Source: Bacteroidota bacterium
GTDB taxonomy: Bacteria; Bacteroidota; Rhodothermia; JANXDC01
DNA length: 64,000 nucleotides
Direction of reading: 5' to 3'
Assembly (NCBI GenBank): GCA_025998875.1
Contig: AP024675.1
Span: 248,001-312,000 of the forward strand
Positions 1-7,675 of the stretch are shown in pieces. Below the pieces are notes generated by a model. That model worked only from the letters and a program-made list of their open reading frames with translations, was not told the origin of the DNA and did not search any database. Position 1 is the first letter of the stretch, and each line of letters opens with the position of its first letter. Made by a program: the position numbers and the translations under genes.

Positions 1-915
1 GAGCACATAGGCCACCAGTTGCGCCCCGTGCGTGAGCAGAGCATAGAGCGTGGCCGCGTTACGATCCACAGCAAACAGGAGCACGAGCGTCTGCTGAGCG
101 AAGAAATGATACGTTCCCGTACCCCCCGGAGAGGGGAGCACGACCCCGATGGAGGCCAGGGCCATGAGCGCCCAGGCATCAAGCAGATCCATGTGGGCGA
201 TTCCAAACATGCGCAGGGGCAGGTAGGTCATCACCGTATAGGCGAACCACATCAGCGCGGTGCTGGCCCAGAACCATAGGGGCCGCGAAAGCGTGCGCAC
301 ACTGCGAAGGCCCTCGAGGAAGGATCGGATAAAATGCCGCAGGGGACCATTCCGGCTCCGGACCCGGTACCAACGCCATATTCCGAACAGCAACACAACC
401 CCGAGTACACCAGCAACCCCCACCCAGAGCGTGTTGGTCTTCAGCCAGAGGCCGGGTCCTTCCCACAGCCAGGCCAGTTGGGCCCACCGATCCGTGTACA
501 GCAACAGCACCGACAGCAGGGCCAGCAGGAGCACCAGGATATCCAACGCCCGTTCGGCGACGATCGTACCAAGCACGGCCGAGAAGGCGGCACGCTCCAT
601 GCGAGCCATATGGGCGGCGCGCACCAGCTCCCCGATCCGGGGGATGGCGTAACTGGCCATATAGCCGATCATGATGCTGGAGAAGGCCTTGCCCAGCCCG
701 GGATGCACACCCAACGGATGGAGCAACATCTGCCAGCGCCAGGCGCGCAGCAGATGGCTGAGCAGCGCAACCCCGATCAGCGCCGGGAGCCAGCGGTAAT
801 CAGCCCGCCGCAACGCCTCCCCCATCGCCCCCCAGTCTACATCCCGGAGCGCCATCCATAGAAACACCCCTCCCACCAGCAATCCGATACCGATCTGGAG
901 CACCTGACGAGCCAT
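1..915 (-). CDS. Lysylphosphatidylglycerol synthase TM-region / UPF0104 family protein (3' end off window)
   Basis: Reading the minus strand from an ATG at 915 gives 305 codons with no stop before the window edge, so the C-terminus is missing. The start follows a clear AAGGAG about 8 bases upstream. The protein is almost entirely hydrophobic helices and carries features of the LPG_synthase_TM (UPF0104/YbhN-like) family: an SHLLRAWRWQMLL segment, an SIMIGYMASYAIPRIGELVRA segment and, near the end, LPSPGGTGTYH. Such proteins are inner-membrane lipid transporters or the flippase half of MprF, but the soluble aminoacyl-transferase half is not visible here. It is the last gene of the envelope run after lolA, 24 bases downstream. 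The substrate is unknown. Confidence 0.85.
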   Translation of the reverse strand, partial: MARQVLQIGIGLLVGGVFLWMALRDVDWGAMGEALRRADYRWLPALIGVALLSHLLRAWRWQMLLHPLGVHPGLGKAFSSIMIGYMASYAIPRIGELVRAAHMARMERAAFSAVLGTIVAERALDILVLLLALLSVLLLYTDRWAQLAWLWEGPGLWLKTNTLWVGVAGVLGVVLLFGIWRWYRVRSRNGPLRHFIRSFLEGLRSVRTLSRPLWFWASTALMWFAYTVMTYLPLRMFGIAHMDLLDAWALMALASIGVVLPSPGGTGTYHFFAQQTLVLLFAVDRNAATLYALLTHGAQLVAYVL

Positions 916-939
916 AAAGCATCTCCTTGAGAGCGAAAA

Positions 940-1602
940 TCAGCCCCCGCGCATATCCACTACCTGGGTTCCGGGGGGAGGGGTAAAACGGAAGCGATCC
1001 GGACGGAGAGGAGGGTTGATGCGCACATCCCAGATCCGGATCCGAACCGGCTCGGACTGGCCGGGATCGCTGAGCTCCAGCTGGGCGGGCAAGCCGCTTT
1101 TCTGCTCCACGCAGAGCAGCAGTTGCTGGGGGGTCAGGCCCGGATTGCGGGCCTCAAGGGCGAAGCAGACCGCCCTCCGCCCATCGGGCAGGGTCTTCTC
1201 CGAAAGGGAGCGCACCCGGAAACGCTCCCGCCACCGACCACGCCATAGCGCCGGCGGAGACCACTCCGGCTCTGCACCCGGCTCATAGGCCATACGCAGG
1301 GCGCGTTTTTGCTCCGGATTGTATATCCAGAGCGTGCGCCCGTCGCTGATCAGTTCCTGCCCGCCGGACTCGATCCGAAACCGATCGCCGGCGATCCAGA
1401 AGCGACCCACCATCCGGCTTATCTCCCCCGTGGGGGAGGCCAGACGCTGCTCGAAACGGCCGGATATGGCCTCGAAGGACTCCCAGCGGCGCATCAGCTC
1501 CGCAAGGCGCGCTTCCGCATCGGTCTGCAGGAGGAGATATAGAGCCAGCAGACCGGAGCATAGCGCGCTGGAGATCAGCGGCAAACCCAGAATGAGATTC
1601 AT
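940..1602 (-). CDS. lolA: Outer-membrane lipoprotein carrier protein LolA-like
   Basis: 220 residues: an N-terminal hydrophobic segment (about residues 3-25, signal peptide or anchor) and then a LolA/LolB-type fold. Typical features are the pattern RFRIESGGQELISDGRTLW, where a beta strand leads into the exposed hydrophobic tract, and the C-terminal FRFTPPPGTQVVD motif. LolA carries lipoproteins across the periplasm from LolCDE to the outer membrane. The start ATG overlaps the ftsK stop in an ATGA, so the two are translationally coupled; ftsK-lolA adjacency is common in diderm bacteria. No lolB is seen, as is usual outside beta/gammaproteobacteria. Confidence 0.88.
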   Translation of the reverse strand: MNLILGLPLISSALCSGLLALYLLLQTDAEARLAELMRRWESFEAISGRFEQRLASPTGEISRMVGRFWIAGDRFRIESGGQELISDGRTLWIYNPEQKRALRMAYEPGAEPEWSPPALWRGRWRERFRVRSLSEKTLPDGRRAVCFALEARNPGLTPQQLLLCVEQKSGLPAQLELSDPGQSEPVRIRIWDVRINPPLRPDRFRFTPPPGTQVVDMRGG

Positions 1603-4019
1603 TCTATCGTTCCCTGCGCTCGGCGGGCCAGAAGGGCCTCCAGCTCCTCGAAGGTGCGCACAAGCACCTCGCGCGCTTTGCTGCCCTCAAACGGCCCCAC
1701 GATGCCCGCTTCCTCCAGCTGATCGATGAGCCGCCCGGCCCGACTGTAGCCGATCTTGAGCCGCCGTTGCAATAACGATACCGATCCCTGTTGATACTGC
1801 ACCACCAGCCGGGCCGCCTCCTCAAAGAGCGGATCGATCTCCCCGGACTCCTCCCCCTCCGGGCCGCTGCGAGTGGGCTCCTCAACGGAGGGCAGCAGAT
1901 ATGGTCGTCGGTGACCCCGCTGCCTCCCGATAAAGGTGGTCAGGCGCTCGACTTCCTCAACCGATACATAGGCGCCCTGCAGGCGCACCAACCGGCTTCC
2001 GTACATAAACAGCATATCCCCGTAGCCCATAAGCTGTTCGGCTCCGATCGTGTCGATAATGGTACGTGAATCGATGCGCGAGGGCACCTGAAAAGCGATC
2101 CGGGCCGGGAAATTGGCCTTGATCAGGCCTGTGATCACGTCCACCGAGGGCCGCTGCGTGGCCAGCACCAGATGGATGCCCACGGCGCGGGCCATCTGGG
2201 CCAGACGGGCAATTGGCCCCTCGACTTCTTTGCCGGAGACCATCATCAGATCGGCCAGCTCGTCGACCACGACCACGATATAGGGCAGTTTGCGGTGTCC
2301 TTTTTGCGGATCCAGTTCCCCGCGGGCCAGCTTCTGGTTGTAGTCCTTCACGTACCGGACCATCGCATCGGCCAGCAGATCGTAGCGCAGTTCCATCTCC
2401 AGCAGCAGGCTGCGCAGCACGCGCACGGCCTCCTCCGGCTCGGTAACGATCGGATCCTGGGCCTCCGGCAAAGTGGCGATGAAATGCTCGCCGATATGCT
2501 GATAGAGGGAAAGCTCGATCTTCTTCGGGTCGATGAGGACCAGCTTCAGATCCGAGGGATGGCAGTAGTAGAGCAGGCTGGTCAGGATGCTGTTGATCCC
2601 CACGGACTTGCCCGATCCCGTGGCGCCGGCCATGAGCAGGTGGGGCATACGCGTCAGGTCCTGGATGAAGACCTCGTTATCGACGGTCTTGCCCAGGGCA
2701 ATGGGTAGTTCCATGCCGCTTCTGCGAAACTGATCTGTAGCCAGCAGGCTGCGGATGTAGACAATCTGGCGCCTGCGGTTGGGTATCTCGATGCCGATGG
2801 CGCTTTTGCCCGGGATGGGGGCGATGATCCGGATGCCCGGGGCGGCCATGGCCAGCGCCAGATCATCGGCCAGGCTCGTGATCCGACTGATCTTTACCTC
2901 CGGGGCCGGGGTGAGCTCATAGAGGGTCACCGTGGGCCCCTTTCGGGCCTCGATGCGCGTGATCTCGATACCGTAGGTGGCCAGCTTCTCGAGAATGATC
3001 TGCTTGTTGAGCGCGATCTCCTCTTCATCCGGACCGGCCTCTGCGGCCGGCGGTTCATCAAGCAGATCTAACGGAGGAAACGTATAGGCGATCTCTCCTC
3101 CCGCGGCTGTGGGCGATTTGCGTGTCTGAGGGGGACGACCCGCATCTGCTGGGTTCGGATCCGGTTCTTTGCCTTCCGCCGGCTCCGGGTTCCGGGGCGG
3201 GGGCGGCTTAGGAGCGGGGGGCGGTGCGGGGACGGGGAAGTCCGGAACGGCGATGCCGGTCGATTGTGCTCGCTCCGGGGACGGGGCCGTGGGCAGATCC
3301 CGAACGCGGCTGTTGAGGCGGCGCTGGAGGCGCTGCTGTCGAAGGCGGGTCCAGCGCATCCGGATGCGCAGGCGCAGGCGCTCCCAGCCCGTACGCAGCA
3401 TGTCTTCGAGCCGATACATCCACCCGCCCAGCCGATCGACCGTGCGCTGCACATCGCGATCCAGGATGAGTAGCACCCAGATCACCAACACGGTGAGCAG
3501 GAACAGGAAGCTGCCCACCGTCCCCATCAGGTTGCGCAGGCCGCGCGCCAACGCCGCGCCCCAGAGCCCATGCCAGGCCTCCCAGCTTGTTCCGCGCTCC
3601 AGGGCCAGCCACCCCAGCGCCATCGCAACCCAGAACGGGGCCAGCATCCAGTACAGCGTCCATCCGCTCCAGACCCCCACGGTTCGGGCGCGGAATAGAC
3701 GCCATCCCCAGACCATAAGCAGCAGGGGATAGCCCACCACCGCGTATCCCAGAGCCCGGTAGACCCCGTAGTAGGCCAGAAACGCTCCCAGCAGCCCCAG
3801 CGCATTGCGGGCGCGCTGGGTGGGAGCGGCTCCCTGATCAAAGGCCGTCCAGAGGGAGCTGGAGCGGACCAGCTCCGCATCCCCCTCGTGATAGCTCACA
3901 ACAGCCAGGACGAAAAGCAGGGAAACAGATAGGAGCAGAAGGCCGACAATCTCCCGCTTGCGCGCCTCTGAGGGGCGCTTGCGGGGCGGGGTGCGTCGTC
4001 GTCCGTTGCCTTCAGCCAT
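1599..4019 (-). CDS. ftsK: DNA translocase FtsK/SpoIIIE
   Basis: 806 residues from ATG 4019. An open frame continues upstream, but that part lies inside comB and is not protein-like, so I start at MAEGNG, giving an 8-base overlap with the comB stop. Four N-terminal membrane helices (about residues 25-190) are followed by a Pro-rich linker (about 230-310) and the motor: Walker A GATGSGKS, Walker B VVVVDELADLMM. The C-terminal gamma winged helix (KIGYSRAGRLIDQLEEAG), which reads KOPS sequences, is intact. FtsK pumps DNA at the septum and activates XerCD at dif during chromosome dimer resolution. Confidence 0.96.
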   Translation of the reverse strand: MAEGNGRRRTPPRKRPSEARKREIVGLLLLSVSLLFVLAVVSYHEGDAELVRSSSLWTAFDQGAAPTQRARNALGLLGAFLAYYGVYRALGYAVVGYPLLLMVWGWRLFRARTVGVWSGWTLYWMLAPFWVAMALGWLALERGTSWEAWHGLWGAALARGLRNLMGTVGSFLFLLTVLVIWVLLILDRDVQRTVDRLGGWMYRLEDMLRTGWERLRLRIRMRWTRLRQQRLQRRLNSRVRDLPTAPSPERAQSTGIAVPDFPVPAPPPAPKPPPPRNPEPAEGKEPDPNPADAGRPPQTRKSPTAAGGEIAYTFPPLDLLDEPPAAEAGPDEEEIALNKQIILEKLATYGIEITRIEARKGPTVTLYELTPAPEVKISRITSLADDLALAMAAPGIRIIAPIPGKSAIGIEIPNRRRQIVYIRSLLATDQFRRSGMELPIALGKTVDNEVFIQDLTRMPHLLMAGATGSGKSVGINSILTSLLYYCHPSDLKLVLIDPKKIELSLYQHIGEHFIATLPEAQDPIVTEPEEAVRVLRSLLLEMELRYDLLADAMVRYVKDYNQKLARGELDPQKGHRKLPYIVVVVDELADLMMVSGKEVEGPIARLAQMARAVGIHLVLATQRPSVDVITGLIKANFPARIAFQVPSRIDSRTIIDTIGAEQLMGYGDMLFMYGSRLVRLQGAYVSVEEVERLTTFIGRQRGHRRPYLLPSVEEPTRSGPEGEESGEIDPLFEEAARLVVQYQQGSVSLLQRRLKIGYSRAGRLIDQLEEAGIVGPFEGSKAREVLVRTFEELEALLARRAQGTIE

Positions 4020-4740
4020 GGATTTTGCGAATGACCCCTTCATGATATCGCGCCAGCACGGGCACGCTATCGACCCGGGTAGCGTGTTCCAGATCGGCCT
4101 CGTAGCCCAGGCTGCGCAGCCGCGCCGCATGGGAGCTGGAGGCCACCACCTGCTGAAGCCGATCGGCATAGGTGCGATAGAGCAAATGCGCGATCCGCAC
4201 CCCGTCGGGCACCTCCTCCCAGCGCCCGCCCAGCTCCAGCCGATCAAGCAGCATCCCGGCGCAGAGCATATCTTCAAGGCTGATCCGATTGCGCCATCCG
4301 GCGCAGAGCAGAATGAGCTCCTTCGGATTGCGATGACGCAGGTACTCGACCAGCGCGGACAGGTTCACGAAAGCCCCGATGAGCACCTCTTCGGCCAGTC
4401 GGGCCCGCAGAATGGCCCCTGTGCCGTTGGTCGTATTCAGGATGATGATCTTGCCCTGTACGACTTCAGGTTGATACTCCAGGGGTGAGTTGCCCAGGTG
4501 ATACCCTTCAATGGGCGAGCCGTTGCGTTCCCCTCCGAGCAGGATCGTTTGCGGGTCCAGACTGGAGGCCACCCGGCTGGCCGCGCTCATATCGGAAACA
4601 GGCACCACTTCTCGGGCCCCATTGGCCAGCGCGGTAAGAATGGTGGTGCTGGCGCGCAGCACATCTATGACCACCACGGTGCGGTCCCGCAACTCATCCT
4701 CACTTACCGCCAGAGGAGTTACAATCAGATCGATCCACAT
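4012..4740 (-). CDS. comB: ComB family 2-phosphosulfolactate phosphatase-like protein
   Basis: 242 residues. A GTG lies 12 bases further upstream, but GGAGGTG sits about 11 bases before ATG 4740, which I take as the start. The family signature VVVIDVLRASTTILTALANG is near the N-terminus, followed by LLGGERNG, NTTNGTGA and LCAGWRN, all typical of ComB. The archaeal enzyme removes phosphate from 2-phosphosulfolactate on the coenzyme M route and depends on Mg2+. Many non-methanogenic bacteria carry homologues whose substrate is unknown, and no comA or comC is visible here, so the catalytic role in this organism is inferred from family only. It is coupled to ftsK downstream and follows purQ. Confidence 0.85.
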   Translation of the reverse strand: MWIDLIVTPLAVSEDELRDRTVVVIDVLRASTTILTALANGAREVVPVSDMSAASRVASSLDPQTILLGGERNGSPIEGYHLGNSPLEYQPEVVQGKIIILNTTNGTGAILRARLAEEVLIGAFVNLSALVEYLRHRNPKELILLCAGWRNRISLEDMLCAGMLLDRLELGGRWEEVPDGVRIAHLLYRTYADRLQQVVASSSHAARLRSLGYEADLEHATRVDSVPVLARYHEGVIRKIHG

Positions 4741-4770
4741 ACGCCAATACACACCTCCCCGAAATAAGGC

Positions 4771-5490
4771 CTACCGCTTCAGCGCGGCTCCAACGAGGCT
4801 TTCGGCCAGAGAAGCAAACAGGCCCAGGCCATCGGTTCTGCCCAGCACGGGATCGGCAGCCCGTTCCGGGTGGGGCATCATGCCCAGCACGTTGCCGCGG
4901 TCGTTGAGCAGGCCGGCAATATGATGCATGGACCCGTTGGGATTGGCCTCCGGATCGAGCCGGCCATCGGCGGTAACGTAGCGAAATATGACCTGGCCCG
5001 ACTCCTCAAGGCGCCGCAGTGTATCCGCATCGGCCGTATAGTTTCCCTCCCCATGGGCGATGGGAATACGCAGCACGGCGCCCGGGCTATAGGCCGAAGT
5101 AAAGGCCGTATCCGTGCGCTCTACGCGCACGAACACGTCCCGGCAGATGAAGCGCAGCGAAGCATTGCGCAGAAGAGCGCCGGGAAGCAGCCCGGCTTCG
5201 GTGAGGATCTGAAACCCGTTGCAGATGCCCAGCACGTATCCCCCTTTGCGGGCGAAGCGGGTCACCGCATGCATCACGGGGGAAAACCGGGCAATAGCCC
5301 CGCTTCGCAGGTAATCCCCGTAGGAAAACCCTCCGGGCAGGATGATCAGATCCAGGTCCCGCAGATCGGTCTCTTTATGCCAGATGAAACGCGTCCGCCA
5401 GCCCATCTGGTGCTTGCAGACGTAGTAGACGTCATGATCGCAATTGGACCCCGGGAATACGACCACCCCGACACGCAACGTATCGGCCAT
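4771..5490 (-). CDS. purQ: Phosphoribosylformylglycinamidine synthase subunit PurQ
   Basis: 239 residues. ATG 5490 overlaps the clpS stop (TGATG), so the 20-residue upstream extension of the frame is rejected. It is a class I glutamine amidotransferase: oxyanion loop [12 protein letters not shown], nucleophile Cys90 in VLGICNGFQ, and MMPHPERA with the catalytic His and Glu. PurQ supplies ammonia to PurL for FGAR to FGAM conversion in de novo purine synthesis. The small partner PurS is encoded two genes upstream; purL is not in the window. Confidence 0.96.
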   Translation of the reverse strand: MADTLRVGVVVFPGSNCDHDVYYVCKHQMGWRTRFIWHKETDLRDLDLIILPGGFSYGDYLRSGAIARFSPVMHAVTRFARKGGYVLGICNGFQILTEAGLLPGALLRNASLRFICRDVFVRVERTDTAFTSAYSPGAVLRIPIAHGEGNYTADADTLRRLEESGQVIFRYVTADGRLDPEANPNGSMHHIAGLLNDRGNVLGMMPHPERAADPVLGRTDGLGLFASLAESLVGAALKR

Positions 5491-5780
5491 CAGCCCGCAA
5501 TCTCCGTAATCAGTCCGATTTCCCGAAGCACGCCCTGCACCCGCAAGCAATCCTCAAATTCCCCTTCGTAGGCTACAGCTTTGCCCTGGGTATGGGCGGT
5601 CCAGGCGATTTGCTCGGCTCGCTCCAGCGAGCATCCTGTGGCCTTCTGCAGCTGCAAGATGACCTCATCGAAGGTATGGATGTCGTCATTGTAGAGGATC
5701 ACCCTCCAGGGCGTCTGCAACTGTTCCTGGACCGCCACCTCCTGTTCCCGGAGGGGCTTTTCTATGGCTACCGCGACCAT
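5490..5780 (-). CDS. clpS: ATP-dependent Clp protease adaptor ClpS
   Basis: 96 residues with the ClpS core: [17 protein letters not shown] forms the N-degron pocket (NDD motif), followed by an [15 protein letters not shown] helix and the [18 protein letters not shown] end. ClpS docks on the ClpA/ClpC N-domain and delivers N-end-rule substrates. It is inserted between purS and purQ, separated from purS by 3 bases and overlapping the purQ start. That is an unusual place for a proteolysis adaptor and implies co-transcription with purine genes. Confidence 0.95.
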   Translation of the reverse strand: MVAVAIEKPLREQEVAVQEQLQTPWRVILYNDDIHTFDEVILQLQKATGCSLERAEQIAWTAHTQGKAVAYEGEFEDCLRVQGVLREIGLITEIAG

Positions 5781-5783
5781 AGC

Positions 5784-6047
5784 TCATCCCACCGCTTCTA
5801 TGGTCTCCACAGCCAGGATATCGAAGTCCTCCATCACGGGGTTGGCCAGCAACTTGCGGGCCGCTTCCTCGGCCAGGCGTTCGGCCTCGGCCGGATCGGG
5901 CGCGCGCAGGGTGAGTTCGATCCACTTGCCTATGCGGACCTCTTCGAGCGCTTCGTAGCCCAACTGCCGCAGGGCCTGCCGGGTGGCCTTGCCCTGCGGA
6001 TCCAGAATCGAAGGCCGCAACCGCACGCGCACGTGCACTCTATACAT
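5784..6047 (-). CDS. purS: Phosphoribosylformylglycinamidine synthase subunit PurS
   Basis: 87 residues starting MYRVHVRVRLRPSILDPQG, the canonical PurS N-terminus, so I use ATG 6047, which overlaps the pssA stop by 8 bases; another in-frame ATG lies 9 bases upstream. PurS bridges PurL and PurQ in the multi-subunit FGAM synthase of organisms with the small PurL. It has the usual ferredoxin-like length and the LGYEALEEVRIGKWIEL strand pattern. Confidence 0.93.
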   Translation of the reverse strand: MYRVHVRVRLRPSILDPQGKATRQALRQLGYEALEEVRIGKWIELTLRAPDPAEAERLAEEAARKLLANPVMEDFDILAVETIEAVG

Positions 6048-6891
6048 CCCGGACATCCCGGTAGGCCTCCTCTTGGGGTGTCTCCACCTGCCAGCTGGCA
6101 TATGGGGGAGCTTCATCCATCCAGGCGATTCGGAGCAGGTTCAGCAGGGCGCGCAACAGACCCCAAACGATATAGAGGCCCAGAACCAACAGCAGACCGG
6201 CCGCCTGGAAGAAAACGATGAACATCCCTCCCAGGATAAACAGGGTAACGCGCCCCGGATGCTGCCGGAGCGCTTGCCGGGTAGGGCGGGGTATGGCCTC
6301 ATAGGGAATCGTGGAAACCATGAGCAGGGAAAGCCCGATCACCATGGGCACCAGCACGGAGCCTGTCCCCATGGGCAGGCTGTCGAAGAGGCTCGATTCA
6401 TGGAAGGTGATCACAAAAGCGGCCACAAAAAGCGCCTGTGCGGGTATGGGCAACCCCCGGAAGTAGTCCTTATCATAGCCCACAAGCTGCACGTTAAAGC
6501 GGGCCAGACGCACCGCCCCTGTCACGGCCGGCAGGGAGGCCAGCAACATGCCCAGTTCGTGCAGTTGATAGAGGCCAAACTCGTATACCAGAAAACTCGG
6601 CACCACACCGAAAGAGACCACATCACAGAGGGAATCCAGCTGCACCCCGAAGGGGCTGGCGCTGCGCGTCAGCCGGGCCATCATGCCATCGAGCGCATCG
6701 AATAGCCCGGCCAACCCGATCAACCAGGCCGCCGTGACCAACTGCCCCTGGTGGATCTGCAAGATGGCCATGAACCCGCTCAGCAGATTGAGCAGGGTGA
6801 AAAACGAGGGCACCGCACTGCGGGGCAATCGCCTGCGGGCAAGACGACGCGCGCGTGCGCGCCGGAGAGGCACACCGCGATGGGACATCAT
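6040..6891 (-). CDS. pssA: CDP-diacylglycerol--serine O-phosphatidyltransferase
   Basis: 283 residues, multi-spanning. The CDP-alcohol phosphatidyltransferase signature DG-x2-AR-x8-G-x3-D-x3-D is complete in the stretch beginning LDGMMARLTRSASPFG and ending LDSLCD. It makes phosphatidylserine from CDP-diacylglycerol and serine in the inner membrane. It is directly downstream of psd (ATGA overlap), so the two steps to phosphatidylethanolamine are coupled. The N-terminus is Arg-rich (residues 5-25), and a C-terminal tail of about 30 hydrophilic residues follows the last helix. Confidence 0.94.
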   Translation of the reverse strand: MMSHRGVPLRRARARRLARRRLPRSAVPSFFTLLNLLSGFMAILQIHQGQLVTAAWLIGLAGLFDALDGMMARLTRSASPFGVQLDSLCDVVSFGVVPSFLVYEFGLYQLHELGMLLASLPAVTGAVRLARFNVQLVGYDKDYFRGLPIPAQALFVAAFVITFHESSLFDSLPMGTGSVLVPMVIGLSLLMVSTIPYEAIPRPTRQALRQHPGRVTLFILGGMFIVFFQAAGLLLVLGLYIVWGLLRALLNLLRIAWMDEAPPYASWQVETPQEEAYRDVRDV

Positions 6892-7532
6892 GGCAGTACC
6901 CCCAGAATCGTCTCCCCAGCCCGCGTACGATCCCCCACCCGGACCCGGAGGGAAACCTGCGGGGGCATGTACACATCCACCCGGGAACCCAGCTTAATCA
7001 TGCCGTATCGCTGCCCGGCCTGCACGCTATCGCCTAGATGCACATGATAGACGATCCGCCGTGCCAGAAAACCGGCAATCTGCACGAAAAGCACGCGCAC
7101 GGCGCCGTTTTCTACGCCCAGGAGCGCGCGTTCGTTGCGCTCGGAGGCCTTATCTTCCCAGGCCACCAGGTATTGCCCGGGCACATAGCGCTCAAAGGCG
7201 ATCCGGCCACCATATGGAATCCGGTTTACGTGCACATCCAGAGGGGACATAAAGATGCTCACCCGTATGGCCCTGCCGCCCAGAAAGAGGGGCTCATCGA
7301 CCGCTTCGACCCGGATTACCCGTCCGTCGGCAGGAGCCAGGATCGCGCGGGGATCCCGGGGAGGGTGACGCTCCGGATCCCGAAAAAAATACAGCACGAA
7401 GGCCACCCCCAGGACGGCGAGCGCGCCCAGAAGGTACATCTTCCATCCCCCCAGGCGATAGCCCAGCCAGAAAAGCAGTAGCCCCAGGATAACTACCAGC
7501 AGGATGATGCCGTATCCCTCGCGCGCAATCAC
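6888..7532 (-). CDS. psd: Phosphatidylserine decarboxylase (short form)
   Basis: 214 residues from GTG 7532 (IAREGYGIILL), which fits the usual length of the short PSD form. An upstream GTG at 7601 adds 23 non-conserved residues, has no ribosome site and would start close to the preceding terminators. Two N-terminal membrane helices are followed by FRDPER, APADGRV and the SPLDVHVNR motif. The self-cleavage site that yields the pyruvoyl group is in KLGSRVD near the C-terminus. The enzyme makes phosphatidylethanolamine; pssA follows with an overlap. Confidence 0.92.
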   Translation of the reverse strand: MIAREGYGIILLVVILGLLLFWLGYRLGGWKMYLLGALAVLGVAFVLYFFRDPERHPPRDPRAILAPADGRVIRVEAVDEPLFLGGRAIRVSIFMSPLDVHVNRIPYGGRIAFERYVPGQYLVAWEDKASERNERALLGVENGAVRVLFVQIAGFLARRIVYHVHLGDSVQAGQRYGMIKLGSRVDVYMPPQVSLRVRVGDRTRAGETILGVLP

Positions 7533-7615
7533 GACGCCTCGAACTCTCGCCGCCGACCAAAGATACGGCTTCCGATCGTCCCCGTGCCAGAAATTCCCCA
7601 CCCGCTGGATATGAG

Positions 7616-7675
7616 AAAAGCGGGCTCGCCGGGGAGCGGCCCGCTTTCGGACAAAAAGGGACGCCCTTCAGCGTC
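7616..7675 (-). terminator. Tandem Rho-independent terminators after the NSS symporter gene
   Basis: Two hairpins follow each other in the direction of minus-strand transcription. The first (7660-7675) pairs GACGC with GCGTC over the stop codon and runs into CCTTTTT. The second (7617-7647) has a 9-bp stem AAAGCGGGC/GCCCGCTTT followed by TTCT. Together they separate the symporter unit from the psd operon. Confidence 0.75.

Noticed and set aside
4020-4277. 86-residue N-terminal extension of ftsK
   Set aside because: It lies within comB in another frame, is Cys/Trp-rich and unlike FtsK; the ATG overlapping the comB stop is a normal coupled start.
7533-7601. Upstream GTG start for psd at 7601
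   Set aside because: It adds 23 residues not like the family, has no ribosome site and lies close to the preceding terminators; 214 residues from GTG 7532 is the usual length.
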